64,000 bases of DNA from Palsa-504 sp963834685. GTDB lineage: Bacteria > Actinomycetota > Actinomycetes > Streptosporangiales > Streptosporangiaceae. The translations under genes were made by a program, and so were the position numbers. Under the pieces are notes generated by a model, which was given only the letters and a program-made list of their open reading frames with translations, was not told where the DNA came from and did not search any database. How positions within the stretch are numbered: the stretch's first letter is position 1; every line of letters starts with the position of its first letter. The stretch is from the NCBI GenBank assembly GCA_963834685.1, contig CAWICW010000003.1:62001-126000 (forward strand), read 5' to 3'. Positions 47,966 to 56,416 of this stretch are shown here, one piece after another.

Positions 47966-48874
47966 TCAGCCGGAATCGCGCGGTACCAGGGTCAGCAGGC
48001 TGGCTTCGGGGCGGCAGGCGAAACGGGCCGGGGCCCACGGCGACGTGCCCAGCCCGGCGGATACGTGCAGCCAGGCCTGCCCGTCGGCGGGATGCCGGTG
48101 CAGTCCGCGGGCCCGCTTCCGGTCGATGCCGCAGTTGGTGACCAGGGTGCCGTACCACGGCAGGCACAGCTGGCCACCGTGCGTGTGCCCGGCCAGCAGC
48201 AGGTCGTAGCCGTCGGCCGCGAACTGATCGAGCAGCCGCGGCTCGGGTGAGTGCATGACGCCCAGGCGCAGGTCCGCTGCCGCGTCCGCGGGCCCCGCCA
48301 CCTGCGCATAACGATCGCGCTTGACGTGCGAGTCATGGACCCCGGCCAGCGCGATGCTGAGCCCGCCGGCGGTCAGCTGGCCCCGCTGGTTGTTCAGGTC
48401 CAGCCAGCCGGCCGCGGTCATGCTGTCCTGGAGCTTCTCCCAGGGCAGATCGGGTTCCTTCTTCTTGCGCCGGCGCGAACTCGGCCCCAGCAGGTAGCGC
48501 GCCGGGTTGAACGGCTCGGGCGCGTACAGGTCATTGGAACCCAGGACGAACACCCCGGGCCGGTCGAGCAGCGGGCCCAGCGCGTCCAGGAAGTGCCGGA
48601 CCGCCTGCGGGTGCGCGATCGAGTCCCCGGTGTTCACGACCAGGTCCGGCTCGAGGTCGTCCAGGGCCCGGATCCAGGACCGCATGCGCGTGCGGCCCGG
48701 AGTGAGGTGGGTATCGGATATGTGCAGGATGCGCAGCGGCCCGGTGCCCGGGGGCAGGACGGGAATCTCGAACCTGCGCAGGGCGAACCAGTTCCGCTCG
48801 ACGATCCCGGCGTAACCAAGGGCAACCGCAGCGCCAGCCGCCGCGGTGACCGGGATGAGAGTTCGCAGTCGCAC
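47966..48874 (-). CDS. Membrane-anchored metallophosphoesterase
   Basis: A 302-residue protein with an N-terminal helix (about 5-24) followed by a calcineurin-like domain: ILHISDTHLTPG (metal ligands D, H), VNTGDSIAHP, GSNDLY in place of the usual GNHD, GVHDSH and the final GHTHGGQ. The change of His to Asp in the GNH motif may affect metal binding. It starts from GTG 48874. It matches the gene in the position of M. tuberculosis Rv3683, next to the class A PBP, and similar proteins hydrolyse UDP-sugar lipids or phosphodiesters in the envelope; the substrate is unknown. Confidence 0.88.
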   Translation of the reverse strand: MRLRTLIPVTAAAGAAVALGYAGIVERNWFALRRFEIPVLPPGTGPLRILHISDTHLTPGRTRMRSWIRALDDLEPDLVVNTGDSIAHPQAVRHFLDALGPLLDRPGVFVLGSNDLYAPEPFNPARYLLGPSSRRRKKKEPDLPWEKLQDSMTAAGWLDLNNQRGQLTAGGLSIALAGVHDSHVKRDRYAQVAGPADAAADLRLGVMHSPEPRLLDQFAADGYDLLLAGHTHGGQLCLPWYGTLVTNCGIDRKRARGLHRHPADGQAWLHVSAGLGTSPWAPARFACRPEASLLTLVPRDSG

Positions 48875-48933
48875 GCACCCATGGTGCCATGACCGCGGGT
48901 ATGCACCGACCGCGGCTGATCCGTCCCCGCTCC

Positions 48934-48939
48934 TAGGAT
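48934..48939 (+). promoter_or_regulatory. Candidate -10 box of a leaderless transcript (YqeY gene)
   Basis: TAGGAT, 7 nt, then GTG 48947. Same hexamer and spacing as at 10527. Confidence 0.4.
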
Positions 48940-48946
48940 GGGTTTT

Positions 48947-49402
48947 GTGGCTGAACTCAAGGAACGGCTCCGTGCGGACCTGAACGCCGCGATGCGGGCC
49001 CGTGACCAGGTGCGGATGCGTACCCTGCGGCTGGCGCTCACCTCCATCACGAACGAAGAGGTGGCCGGCGCGTCGGCCCGCGATCTCACCGACGAGGAGG
49101 TCGTCAGGGTGCTCACCCGCGAGGCCAGGAAGCGACGGGAAGCCGCCGAGGCCTTCAGCGCCGCCGGGCGCAGCGACCAGGCGGCCGCCGAGCGTGCGGA
49201 GGGAGACGTCCTGGCCGGCTATCTCCCGGCGCAGCTCAGCGACGACGAGCTCGCCGCCCTGGTGGACACGGCGATCGCTGAGACCGGCGCCAGCGGCATG
49301 TCGGGCCTGGGTCAGGTCATGAAGACGGTGACCCCTAGGGTCGCGGGCCGGGCCGACGGGGCCCGCGTCGCCGCCGAGGTCCGCCGCCGCCTGTCCGGCT
49401 AG
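48947..49402 (+). CDS. GatB/YqeY domain protein
   Basis: A 151-residue protein. The GatB/YqeY fold has an N-terminal helical part (LKERLRADLNAAMRARDQ, RMRTLRLALTSI) and a C-terminal UBA-like domain (LAGYLPAQLSDDELAALVD, GLGQVMKTV). It resembles the tail of the GatB amidotransferase subunit that contacts tRNA; the free-standing protein has no settled role. GTG 48947 (VAELKERL) is favoured over ATG 48938 because a TAGGAT box overlaps the latter. It is divergent from the phosphoesterase, convergent with the PBP. Confidence 0.88.
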   Translation: MAELKERLRADLNAAMRARDQVRMRTLRLALTSITNEEVAGASARDLTDEEVVRVLTREARKRREAAEAFSAAGRSDQAAAERAEGDVLAGYLPAQLSDDELAALVDTAIAETGASGMSGLGQVMKTVTPRVAGRADGARVAAEVRRRLSG

Positions 49403-49512
49403 CCGCCGGCCGAGCCAATCGCCGGCCAGGCTGGAAGCCGCTACGGCCTAGCTTTGGGCGGCCGAGCCGCGGAGCCGCTCAGAAGATCGGGAAGCCGTTC
49501 CCGCCGCTGCTG

Positions 49513-51876
49513 TTACCGCCCGCCGCCCTTACCGCCGCCGCCCTTACCGCCGCCGCCCTTACCGCCGCCGCCGCCCCCGCCGCCGCCGCCCTTACCCGTC
49601 TTCGGCTGGACGACGACCTGGCCGTTGCCCATGCTGTTGAACGGGCTGTCGGCCGGGACCGGCACGAAGTAGGTGACCGGCCCGAGGTTGGCGTGGTCGA
49701 ACGTCATGTGCCAGGTTGACGCGGGCGCGTTGGTCCCGAACATCTCACCCGGGCAGTCCAGGCCGCCGAACTCCAGCCGGTAGCAGCTGGCCGACCCGCC
49801 CATCGTGTCGTGGACGGTCGGGGAGATCGGGTTGAACACCGAGACGTAGCCGACCAGGCTGGGCGTGTAGCCCGCGAACGCGGCATACGGGGTGCCGAAG
49901 CCGTTCGCCACGTTGGACGTGCCGGTCTTGCCGGCCGCCTCACGGCCGTTCAGGCCGCCCACGGTGGCCGCGGTACCGGGGGAAACCAGGACGCCTTGCA
50001 GGATGTAGTTGACCGCGTCGGCCACGTCGGCGGAGAGCACCTGGTGACAGCCCGCCGACGGGACCGACAGCTGGCCGCCGGTGTCGGTGACGACCTTGTC
50101 GATGGCGACGGGCGCGCAGTAGGTGCCCTGGTCCGCGACCGTGGCGTAGGCCGCGGCCATCGACATCGGCGAGACTCCGACCGAGCCGAGGGTAAAGGAC
50201 GGGATGTTGTCCGCGGAGCTCAGCGTGCCCAACGAGGTCTTGTCACTGCTCAGCAGGGACGTGCCGTCCACCCGGGTCATGCCCATGGAGACGGCCGTTT
50301 TCACGACGTTGCACAGGCCCACCCGCTTCTCAAGCTCGGCGTAGAAGACGTTGACCGACTGGGTGGTCCCGGTGTACAGCGACTGGGTGGAGGCCGACTG
50401 CGGCCCCTCGGCGTTGGTCACGTTGTACGCGCCGTTGATGCCGTTGTACTGGCCGGCCGGGCCGCCCTGGCAGTTGGTGTAGCCGTTGATCGTCGTGCTG
50501 CCGGGTACGTGCATGGTGAAGCCGAACGGGTAATTCTGCTTCAGCGCCGTGATCAGGGTGAACAGCTTCGACGAGGAACCCGTCTGGACACCCTGGGAGC
50601 TTCCTCCGTAGGCCGTATTGACCGCGTAGTCGATCTCGGTCTGGCCGTTGCCGGTGCCGTACGCCGCGTTCTCGGCGATGGCCCGGATCTGCCCGGTACC
50701 CGGCTGGATCAGGACCTCGGTGTCGGCGTTGTGGCCCGGGTTGTAGTAGTTGCTGCGGCCCGGCTCGACGTAGTTCACCGCGCTGTTGGCCGCCTGCTGG
50801 TCCTGCGGGTCCAGGGTGGTGTAGATCTGCAGGCCCCCGGTGGACAGCAGCTTGGCCCGGTCCAGGGGCGTCTTGCCGTAGGCCGGGTCGTGCAGGAAGA
50901 CCTCTTCCACGTACTCGCAGAAGAAGCCGGCCGTGCCGACCGAAGCCGCCGTGCAGCCGCTCTCGGGCACCGATACGTGCAGCCCGAGCGGCGTGGCCTC
51001 GTACGCCTTGGCCTCCGCGGCGGTGAGCCCGGTGCTGGTCTGCGCCATCCGGGCCAGCACGGTGTTGCGCCGGGTCACGGCGGTCGCGGGGTCCGTGATC
51101 GGGTCGTACTTGGACGGGTTCTCCACGATGCCGGCCAGCGTGGCCGCCTGGGTCACGGTCAGCTTGTCCACCGTGGTGCCGAAGTAGGTCTCGGCCGCGG
51201 CCTCGATTCCGTAGGCGTTGTTGCCGAAGTACGCGTCGTTCAGGTACCCGGCCAGGATCTGCTGCTTGGTGAACTCGTGCTCGATGCCCACCGCCAGGCG
51301 CAGCTCGTTCAGCTTGCGGCTGAGCGTCTCCGCGTACGCGGCCTGCTCGGCCTTGGTGTTGTCGGCCTCCTCCGCGGACAGCAGGAGGACGTTCTTCACG
51401 TACTGCTGGGCGATGGTGGAGCCGCCCTGGACCGGCTTGTGCTCGATGTCGTTCAGCGCGGCGCGGATGGTGCCCCGCAGGTCGATCGCCCCGTGCACCC
51501 AGTACCGGTAGTCCTCGATGGCCACGATGGCGTTGACCATGTTCTGGTCGATCTGGCTGTAGGTAACCGGTTGCCGGTCCCAGCCGTAGTACTGGAGCGC
51601 GGCGGCGTTGCTGGGGCTGGTGGAATACGGCACGTCCACGCCGTACACGTACGCGAGCAGGTGCCCGTCCCGGTCCAGGATCTCGGACCGCTGCGGCAGG
51701 CCCGCAGCCGTCAGCGACAACGTGGTGAACTTGTCGGCTTCGTTCCTGACCAGGACTCCCGTGGTGGCGACGATCGGCATGATCATGGCCGCGGCGAGAA
51801 CCCCGCCCACGGCGGCGAGGGCGATAAGCCGCCCTACTACGCTCGTCCCGGTGAAAAACGTCTCTCCGCGCTGCAC
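49513..51876 (-). CDS. Class A penicillin-binding protein (PonA2-like), glycine-lysine tail
   Basis: A 787-residue bifunctional wall synthase. It has one N-terminal helix (about 14-38), a GT51 transglycosylase domain with AIEDYRYWVHGAIDLRG (catalytic Glu in AIED) and GGSTIAQQYVKN, then a transpeptidase domain with SSSK (active Ser), SVN (SVNVFYAELEK) and KTG (AGKTGTS). Homologues carry a PASTA domain or Pro-rich tail; this one ends in a run of GGGGK units. GTG 51876 has TACCCT 7 nt upstream, so the mRNA may be leaderless. It matches Rv3682/ponA2 by neighbourhood (phosphoesterase, whiB4). Confidence 0.9.
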   Translation of the reverse strand: MQRGETFFTGTSVVGRLIALAAVGGVLAAAMIMPIVATTGVLVRNEADKFTTLSLTAAGLPQRSEILDRDGHLLAYVYGVDVPYSTSPSNAAALQYYGWDRQPVTYSQIDQNMVNAIVAIEDYRYWVHGAIDLRGTIRAALNDIEHKPVQGGSTIAQQYVKNVLLLSAEEADNTKAEQAAYAETLSRKLNELRLAVGIEHEFTKQQILAGYLNDAYFGNNAYGIEAAAETYFGTTVDKLTVTQAATLAGIVENPSKYDPITDPATAVTRRNTVLARMAQTSTGLTAAEAKAYEATPLGLHVSVPESGCTAASVGTAGFFCEYVEEVFLHDPAYGKTPLDRAKLLSTGGLQIYTTLDPQDQQAANSAVNYVEPGRSNYYNPGHNADTEVLIQPGTGQIRAIAENAAYGTGNGQTEIDYAVNTAYGGSSQGVQTGSSSKLFTLITALKQNYPFGFTMHVPGSTTINGYTNCQGGPAGQYNGINGAYNVTNAEGPQSASTQSLYTGTTQSVNVFYAELEKRVGLCNVVKTAVSMGMTRVDGTSLLSSDKTSLGTLSSADNIPSFTLGSVGVSPMSMAAAYATVADQGTYCAPVAIDKVVTDTGGQLSVPSAGCHQVLSADVADAVNYILQGVLVSPGTAATVGGLNGREAAGKTGTSNVANGFGTPYAAFAGYTPSLVGYVSVFNPISPTVHDTMGGSASCYRLEFGGLDCPGEMFGTNAPASTWHMTFDHANLGPVTYFVPVPADSPFNSMGNGQVVVQPKTGKGGGGGGGGGGKGGGGKGGGGKGGGR

Positions 51877-52272
51877 GCGACTTAGGGTACGCCGCGTTTG
51901 CCACTAGCGGGTGCGCTCGTACCGGACATACCAGACCTACAGGTGCCTAGACCCGTATAGTCACGCCAAATCATGCGCAAATAGGAATTCATGCAGCAAG
52001 AGCCGCACAACGCACCAGGTGCGGCCGAGCCTGGAGTTACTAAAAGAACATACCCGCACCCGGAGTGTCACTCAGCCCGGTTGCATATAGCCCGTCAGAA
52101 CTATTTGGTAAATGGCCATGCCGGGGTCTTGGCATCTCGCCCGGACTTCCGTAAGTTGCTGGATCACGAACAGATAACCGTGGCTGCGCGGCCGCACACG
52201 CTAGCCCGGGATCGCAACCCATCGAGACGACCGCCTGGGCACTCGTGCTCGACGATCAAGAGGAGTGGGCAC
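51877..52272. other. Divergent control region of the class A PBP and wblA
   Basis: A 396-bp region with lower GC than its surroundings. It holds the minus-strand TACCCT box of the PBP at 51884-51889, a plus-strand TATAGT at 51956-51961 and TATAGC at 52086-52091 as possible -10 boxes for wblA. A long leader is usual for this whiB class. No conserved coding sequence is seen; the open frame back to 51991 is a run-on. Confidence 0.5.
51884..51889 (-). promoter_or_regulatory. Candidate -10 box of a leaderless transcript (class A PBP)
   Basis: Minus strand TACCCT, 7 nt (AAGTCGC), then GTG 51876. Confidence 0.35.
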
Positions 52273-52575
52273 ATGTGGATCAATGACTGGACCACACGCG
52301 CCGCATGCAAGGGAACCGACCCTGACGAGCTGTTCGTCCAGGGCGCGGCGCAGAATCGCGCCAAGCTGATCTGCCGGGGCTGCCCGGTTCGCACGGAGTG
52401 CCTTGCGGACGCGCTCGACAACGGAATCGAGTTCGGTGTCTGGGGTGGGATGACCGAGCGGGAGCGGCGTGCGCTCCTGCGCCGGCGGCCCGAAGTAACC
52501 TCGTGGCGCGAACTGCTCGAGCGGGCACGTGACGAGTACGAGCGGCAGTCCATCGACGAGCTCGTGGCCAGCTGA
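52273..52575 (+). CDS. wblA: WhiB-family iron-sulfur regulator WblA (WhiB4)
   Basis: A 100-residue protein from ATG 52273 (AAGAGGAG upstream). The four cluster-binding Cys are in AACKGTDP, then CRGC and TEC (C-x2-C-x5-C). The WhiB turn GVWGGMTERERR (about 57-68) and a basic C-terminal DNA-binding helix (ALLRRRPEVTSWRELL) follow. The neighbourhood (class A PBP on one side, paired ArsA-like ATPases on the other) is that of Streptomyces wblA (SCO3579) and M. tuberculosis whiB4, regulators of development and redox response. The assignment to this subgroup rests mainly on synteny. Confidence 0.88.
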   Translation: MWINDWTTRAACKGTDPDELFVQGAAQNRAKLICRGCPVRTECLADALDNGIEFGVWGGMTERERRALLRRRPEVTSWRELLERARDEYERQSIDELVAS

Positions 52576-52719
52576 TCAGCGCCGCTGGCCAGCCGGCTGG
52601 CCAACCCCGCGGCCAGCCCGTCCACTGGCAAACCCAGCCAGCTGACGCCGCCGTCGGCCCGGGCCCGACCCGGCGGGGGTCTGGAACAGGCCAGGCTTTC
52701 CGTCTGGCCTGCCCCAGGC

Positions 52720-53883
52720 TCAGGGACTCTGCTGGGACAGGATTGTCCCGATCACCCGCAGCCCGTCCAGGTCGTGGACGTCTTCTGGCTGCGCGACGAC
52801 CTCGGCGACCGGGATGGCCGGATGGGCCGAGGTGAAGTGCTCGGCCAGCCGGCGTTCCCGCTTACCGAGGTTCATCCGTTCGGCGTGCATCCGCAGTACC
52901 GCTGCCGCCAGGCCGTAGCGCGGCCCGGAGCCGTCCGGCCCGTCCGGCTGGTCGTGCAGCTCCAGGGCCTCGGCGGCGGCCAGGCTCCGGGCGGCGCTCA
53001 GCCGGGCGGCGGGCGAGACGTGCACCCGGTTCAGGATGAGCCCGGCCAGCGGCATGCGCTCGGTGTCGAGGCGCTCGACGAAGTACGAGGCCTCACGCAG
53101 CGCGTCCGGTTCCGGCCCGGCCACGACCAAGAACGCTGTGCCCGGCGCCTGCAGCAGCCGGTAGGTCCATTCGGCGCGCTCGCGGAAGCCGCCGAACATG
53201 GTGTCAAACGCGGTGACGAACGTCTGCGCGTCCTTGAGCACCTGCGCGCCCAGGATCTTGGTCAGCGCGCTGGTCATCATGGCGAACCCGGCGTTCAGCA
53301 CCTTCATGTACGACATCCCGGCCCTGGCCGGGACGGTCAGCAGCCGGATCAGCCGGCCGTCGAGGAACCGGCCGAGCCGCTCCGGCGCGTCGAGGAAGTC
53401 GAGCGCGGACCGGCTGGGCGGGGTATCCACCACGATGAGGTCCCACTCCTCGGCGTGCCGGAGCTGGCCGAGCTTCTCCATGGCCATGTACTCCTGCGTC
53501 CCGGCGAAGCTCGAGGACAGCGACTGGTAGAACGGGTTGGCCAGGATCTGCGCGGCGCGGTCCGGGTCGGCGTGCGCCTCGACGATCTCGTCGAACGTCC
53601 GCTTCATGTCGAGCATCATCGCGTGCAGGCTGCCGCCGCTGGCGGTGTCGACGCCGTCCACCTGCCGCGGGGTGTTGTCCAGGGAGGTCAGGCCCATCGA
53701 CTGGGCCAGCCGCCGGGCCGGGTCGACGGTCAGTACGCAGGCCTGCCGGCCGCGTTCGGCGGCACGCAGGCCGATCGCGGCCGCAGCCGTGGTCTTGCCC
53801 ACGCCGCCGGATCCGCAGCAGACGATGATCCGCGTCCGCCGGTCATCGATGATCCGGTCCATGTCCAGCTTGACCGCGCTCAT
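52720..53883 (-). CDS. ArsA-like ATPase, second subunit of a pair (Rv3680-like)
   Basis: A 387-residue GET3/ArsA-family ATPase: deviant Walker A CCGSGGVGKTTAAAA (about 21-35), switch I VDPARRLAQSMG and switch II VVDTPPSRSALDFLDAPERL. It pairs with the gene at 54110 in the same operon. In M. tuberculosis the equivalents Rv3679-Rv3680 form a two-protein ATPase complex of uncertain cargo. ATG 53883 overlaps the stop of a 77-codon frame that separates it from its partner. It is convergent with wblA. Confidence 0.9.
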   Translation of the reverse strand: MSAVKLDMDRIIDDRRTRIIVCCGSGGVGKTTAAAAIGLRAAERGRQACVLTVDPARRLAQSMGLTSLDNTPRQVDGVDTASGGSLHAMMLDMKRTFDEIVEAHADPDRAAQILANPFYQSLSSSFAGTQEYMAMEKLGQLRHAEEWDLIVVDTPPSRSALDFLDAPERLGRFLDGRLIRLLTVPARAGMSYMKVLNAGFAMMTSALTKILGAQVLKDAQTFVTAFDTMFGGFRERAEWTYRLLQAPGTAFLVVAGPEPDALREASYFVERLDTERMPLAGLILNRVHVSPAARLSAARSLAAAEALELHDQPDGPDGSGPRYGLAAAVLRMHAERMNLGKRERRLAEHFTSAHPAIPVAEVVAQPEDVHDLDGLRVIGTILSQQSP

Positions 53884-54113
53884 GCTGTGTCTCCCGCTCG
53901 CCTACGGGGCCCCGCCCGCCTCCCCATTTCCCCTTCACTGCGTCGCCTTGCTGGTCTGGCCGCCTGTGGCGGCGGGGCTGGTCTGGCCGCCTGTGGCGGC
54001 GGGGCTGGTCTGGCCGCCTGTGGCGGCGGGGCTGGTCTGGCCGCCTGTGGCGGCGGGCCCTCGTCGCTTCGCTCCTCAGTCCAGGCGCCGCCGCGCCCCT
54101 CCGGCTCGCTCAT
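53880..54113 (-). CDS. 77-codon frame formed by a dispersed repeat between the two ArsA-like genes
   Basis: Reads MSEPEGRGGAWTEERSDEGP, then four PAPPPQAAR units and a basic tail ending RRRAGDTA. It overlaps the stop of the upstream ATPase gene and the start of the downstream one by 4 bp each (ATGA at both ends), so it is fully coupled and could be translated. The DNA is copy A of the repeat also found at 11247-11400. There is no known domain; the polypeptide is probably disordered. Confidence 0.5.
   Translation of the reverse strand: MSEPEGRGGAWTEERSDEGPPPQAARPAPPPQAARPAPPPQAARPAPPPQAARPARRRSEGEMGRRAGPRRRAGDTA
53951..54058 (-). repeat. Four tandem 27-bp palindromic units (copy A of the dispersed repeat)
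   Basis: Units at 53951, 53978, 54005 and 54032 are identical save the last base. Each holds GCCGCCACAGGCGGC, able to form a hairpin in RNA or single-stranded DNA. The unit encodes PAPPPQAAR on the minus strand. The flanks on both sides match 11247-11400. Confidence 0.9.
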
Positions 54114-55132
54114 GCCGCCCCCTGCTCCCTGAGCCTGGCGGCCAGCTGGTAAAGGCCGGCCAGGTCGATTCCGTCCGGGATCATCGGCAGCTCGTAGTGC
54201 GGGAGCCCCGCGGTCAGCACCTCGTCCCGCTCCCGGTTCTGCTGGGCAATCTGCAGGGCGTGCTCTCTCAGCTCGGTCATGAGCTCGGCGGCCAGGCCGT
54301 GATTGTCGCTGATCCCGGCGGCCTTCAGGCCGACGACGAGCTCGGCTACGTCCAGGGTTCCGCTGGCCGCCGCGGCCAGGTCGGCGGCGTCGAGTACGGC
54401 CGGACGGGCCATGTTGATGATGATGCCGCCGGGCCGGATGGCGCCCTCGGTCAGCTCCTGCAGTTCCGCGATGCCGTCCAGGGTCTCCTGGACCGGCATC
54501 TCCTCCAGCGTGGTGACGAAGTGCACCACGGTCTGCGGTGACCGGATCACCTTGGCCACGGTGTCCGCGTGCGTCTTGACCGGGCCGACCTTGGCCAGGC
54601 CGGAGACCTCCGTGCTCACGTTGAGGAACCGGCCGATCCGGCCGGTCGGCGGGGCGTCCATGACTACGGCGTGATACAGGTGGCCGCTGTTCCGGCCGTC
54701 GACCCGCCGCCGGGTCGCTTCGGTGGCCTTCCCGGTGACCAGCACGTCAGCCAGGCCGGGGGCGATCGTGGTCGCGAAATCGACCACGCCGAGCCGGGAC
54801 AGGGTCCGCCCGGCGCGGCGCATGTTGTAGAACATCTCCAGGTAGTCCAGCAGGGCGCCTTCCGGATCCACCGCGAGCGCGTACACGTCCCCGCCCTCGC
54901 CCCCCAGGGCGCCCAGGCCGAGCGCGACCTTGCGTTCCTCGTACGGCAGCGGCGGGCAGTCGAACAGCCGGGCGATGCCCTGCCTGCCCTCGACCTCGAT
55001 GAGCAGGACGCGGCGGCCGGCCCTGGCCAGGGCCAGCGCCAAGGCCGCCGACACCGTGGTCTTGCCCGTGCCGCCCTTGCCCGTGACCACGTGCAGCCGC
55101 ACGCCGTCCCAGTCGGTATCCCTGGTGGTCAT
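54110..55132 (-). CDS. ArsA-like ATPase, first subunit of a pair (Rv3679-like)
   Basis: A 340-residue GET3/ArsA-family ATPase with VVTGKGGTGKTTVSAALAL (deviant Walker A, about 15-33), LIEVEGRQGIARLF and VVMDAPPTGRIGRFL (switch II), and a helical C-terminal part. It is the first gene of the minus-strand operon; its stop overlaps the repeat-encoded frame. Synteny with Rv3679 (two ATPases next to whiB4) is strong. The cargo is unknown; a membrane-protein or glycerol-related role has been discussed for mycobacterial homologues. Confidence 0.9.
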   Translation of the reverse strand: MTTRDTDWDGVRLHVVTGKGGTGKTTVSAALALALARAGRRVLLIEVEGRQGIARLFDCPPLPYEERKVALGLGALGGEGGDVYALAVDPEGALLDYLEMFYNMRRAGRTLSRLGVVDFATTIAPGLADVLVTGKATEATRRRVDGRNSGHLYHAVVMDAPPTGRIGRFLNVSTEVSGLAKVGPVKTHADTVAKVIRSPQTVVHFVTTLEEMPVQETLDGIAELQELTEGAIRPGGIIINMARPAVLDAADLAAAASGTLDVAELVVGLKAAGISDNHGLAAELMTELREHALQIAQQNRERDEVLTAGLPHYELPMIPDGIDLAGLYQLAARLREQGAA

Positions 55133-55273
55133 CCCTGTGCTGCCTCCGGTAGGTTCCTTCCATCGGAGGCTATCTCCGCGCGGAGACCTTATGGTTCGGT
55201 GTCGCTCGCCGGTTCTGCCTACCGCGAACTGGCGCGTGGTCAGTTAGTCACTACGCTGGGTCTAGGAAGAGAG

Positions 55274-56251
55274 GTGATCCCGGTGGGTGTAGTAGTGGCT
55301 GTCATCGTGATCGTGGTCCTGATCGGCCTGATCGCTGCCGCGCGCTCCTTCAGGGTCGTTCAGCAATACGAGAAAGGCATCATCTACCGGTTCGGGCGCG
55401 TTCTGCCCGAGATCCGCGGCCCCGGGCTGGCCCTCATCCGGCCGGTCGGGGACCGGATGCAGAAGGTCAACATGCAGATCGTGGCCATGGCGGTGCCCGC
55501 TCAGGAGGGCATCACCCGGGACAACGTGAGCGTCCGGGTCGACGCGGTGGTGTACTTCCGCGTGGTGGACCCGATCAAGGCCACCGTGAACGTGCAGAAC
55601 TACATGTTCGCCATCTCGCAGCAGGCGCAGACCTCGCTGCGGTCGATCATCGGCCAGTCCGAGATGGACCAGCTGCTGGCCGAGCGGGAAACGGTGAACC
55701 GGGAGCTGCGCCGGATCATCGACGAGCCGACCGAAGGCCCGTGGGGCATCAGGGTCGAGCGCGTCGAGATCAAGGACGTGTCGCTGCCCGATGCCATGAA
55801 GCGGTCCATGTCGCGGCAGGCCGAGGCCGAGCGGGAACGCCGGGCCCGTATCATCACCGCCGACGGTGAGTACCAGGCCTCCAAGCGGCTGGCCGCCGCC
55901 GCCAACGTGATGGCGCGCGACCCGGCCGCGCTGCAGCTGCGCCTGCTGCAGACCGTGGTCGAGGTGGCCGGCGAGCGGAACAGCACGCTGGTCATGCCCG
56001 TCCCGGTCGAGCTGCTGAGGTTCTTCGAGAAGATGGCCCCCGGCCCGCCCGCGCCGCCGCCCGAGCCGATCGAGGACCTCGATGACCTCGGTGACGCCGA
56101 GGTGGCGGCCGCGGAGGCGGCCATCTCCAACGTCCACGTGCCCGAGCTCCCGGAGTCGTCGATCCCGCCGGTGCCCGAGGTGACCGAGGGCGCGCCGCCC
56201 GAGATCCGGGAAGTCACGGCCCCTGATCTGGCTGCTCAGGAGCAGGCGTAA
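55274..56251 (+). CDS. Slipin (stomatin/prohibitin-family) membrane protein
   Basis: A 325-residue SPFH protein from GTG 55274 (or 55283; both follow AGGAAGAGAGG). One hydrophobic hairpin (about 2-24, VVVAVIVIVVLIGLIAAARS) is followed by the SPFH domain (about 28-200: VQQYEKGIIYRFGRVLP, VDAVVYFRV, RTIID-type region RELRRIIDEPTEGPWGIRVE), then a coiled-coil segment (MSRQAEAERERRARIITADG) and a Pro/Glu-rich tail. Slipins scaffold membrane microdomains and often pair with NfeD, absent here. It is divergent from the ArsA-like operon. Confidence 0.9.
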   Translation: MIPVGVVVAVIVIVVLIGLIAAARSFRVVQQYEKGIIYRFGRVLPEIRGPGLALIRPVGDRMQKVNMQIVAMAVPAQEGITRDNVSVRVDAVVYFRVVDPIKATVNVQNYMFAISQQAQTSLRSIIGQSEMDQLLAERETVNRELRRIIDEPTEGPWGIRVERVEIKDVSLPDAMKRSMSRQAEAERERRARIITADGEYQASKRLAAAANVMARDPAALQLRLLQTVVEVAGERNSTLVMPVPVELLRFFEKMAPGPPAPPPEPIEDLDDLGDAEVAAAEAAISNVHVPELPESSIPPVPEVTEGAPPEIREVTAPDLAAQEQA

Positions 56252-56260
56252 GGTCGGTCC

Positions 56261-56416
56261 ATGCCAAAGTGGGAGTACGCGACGGTGCCGTTGCTCGTGC
56301 ATGCGACCAAGCAGATCCTCGACAACTGGGGTGACGACGGATGGGAGCTGGTCGCGGTGATACCCGGGCCCAACTCCGAGCAGCTGGTCGCCTACATGAA
56401 GCGAGCGAAGTCATGA
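56261..56416 (+). CDS. DUF4177 family small protein (Rv3678A-like)
   Basis: 51 residues, ATG 56261: MPKWEYATVPLLVHATKQIL, then DNWGDDGWELVAVIPGP. The W-E-Y-A-T-V start and GDDGWELVAV are the DUF4177 hallmarks; the fold is a small beta-alpha unit of unknown role. Its stop overlaps the RidA start by 4 bp (ATGA), as in mycobacteria where Rv3678A precedes Rv3678c. Confidence 0.85.
   Translation: MPKWEYATVPLLVHATKQILDNWGDDGWELVAVIPGPNSEQLVAYMKRAKS

Noticed and set aside
51991..52272. A 94-codon N-terminal extension of WblA
   Set aside because: WhiB proteins of this group are about 100 residues and start at ATG 52273 with a good ribosome site; the extension has low-GC intergenic character.
54569..55273. 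N-terminal extension of the slipin frame back into the ArsA-like gene
   Set aside because: It is antisense to the ATPase, His/Arg/Gly-rich, and the slipin family starts at the GTG near 55274 after AGGAAGAGAGG.
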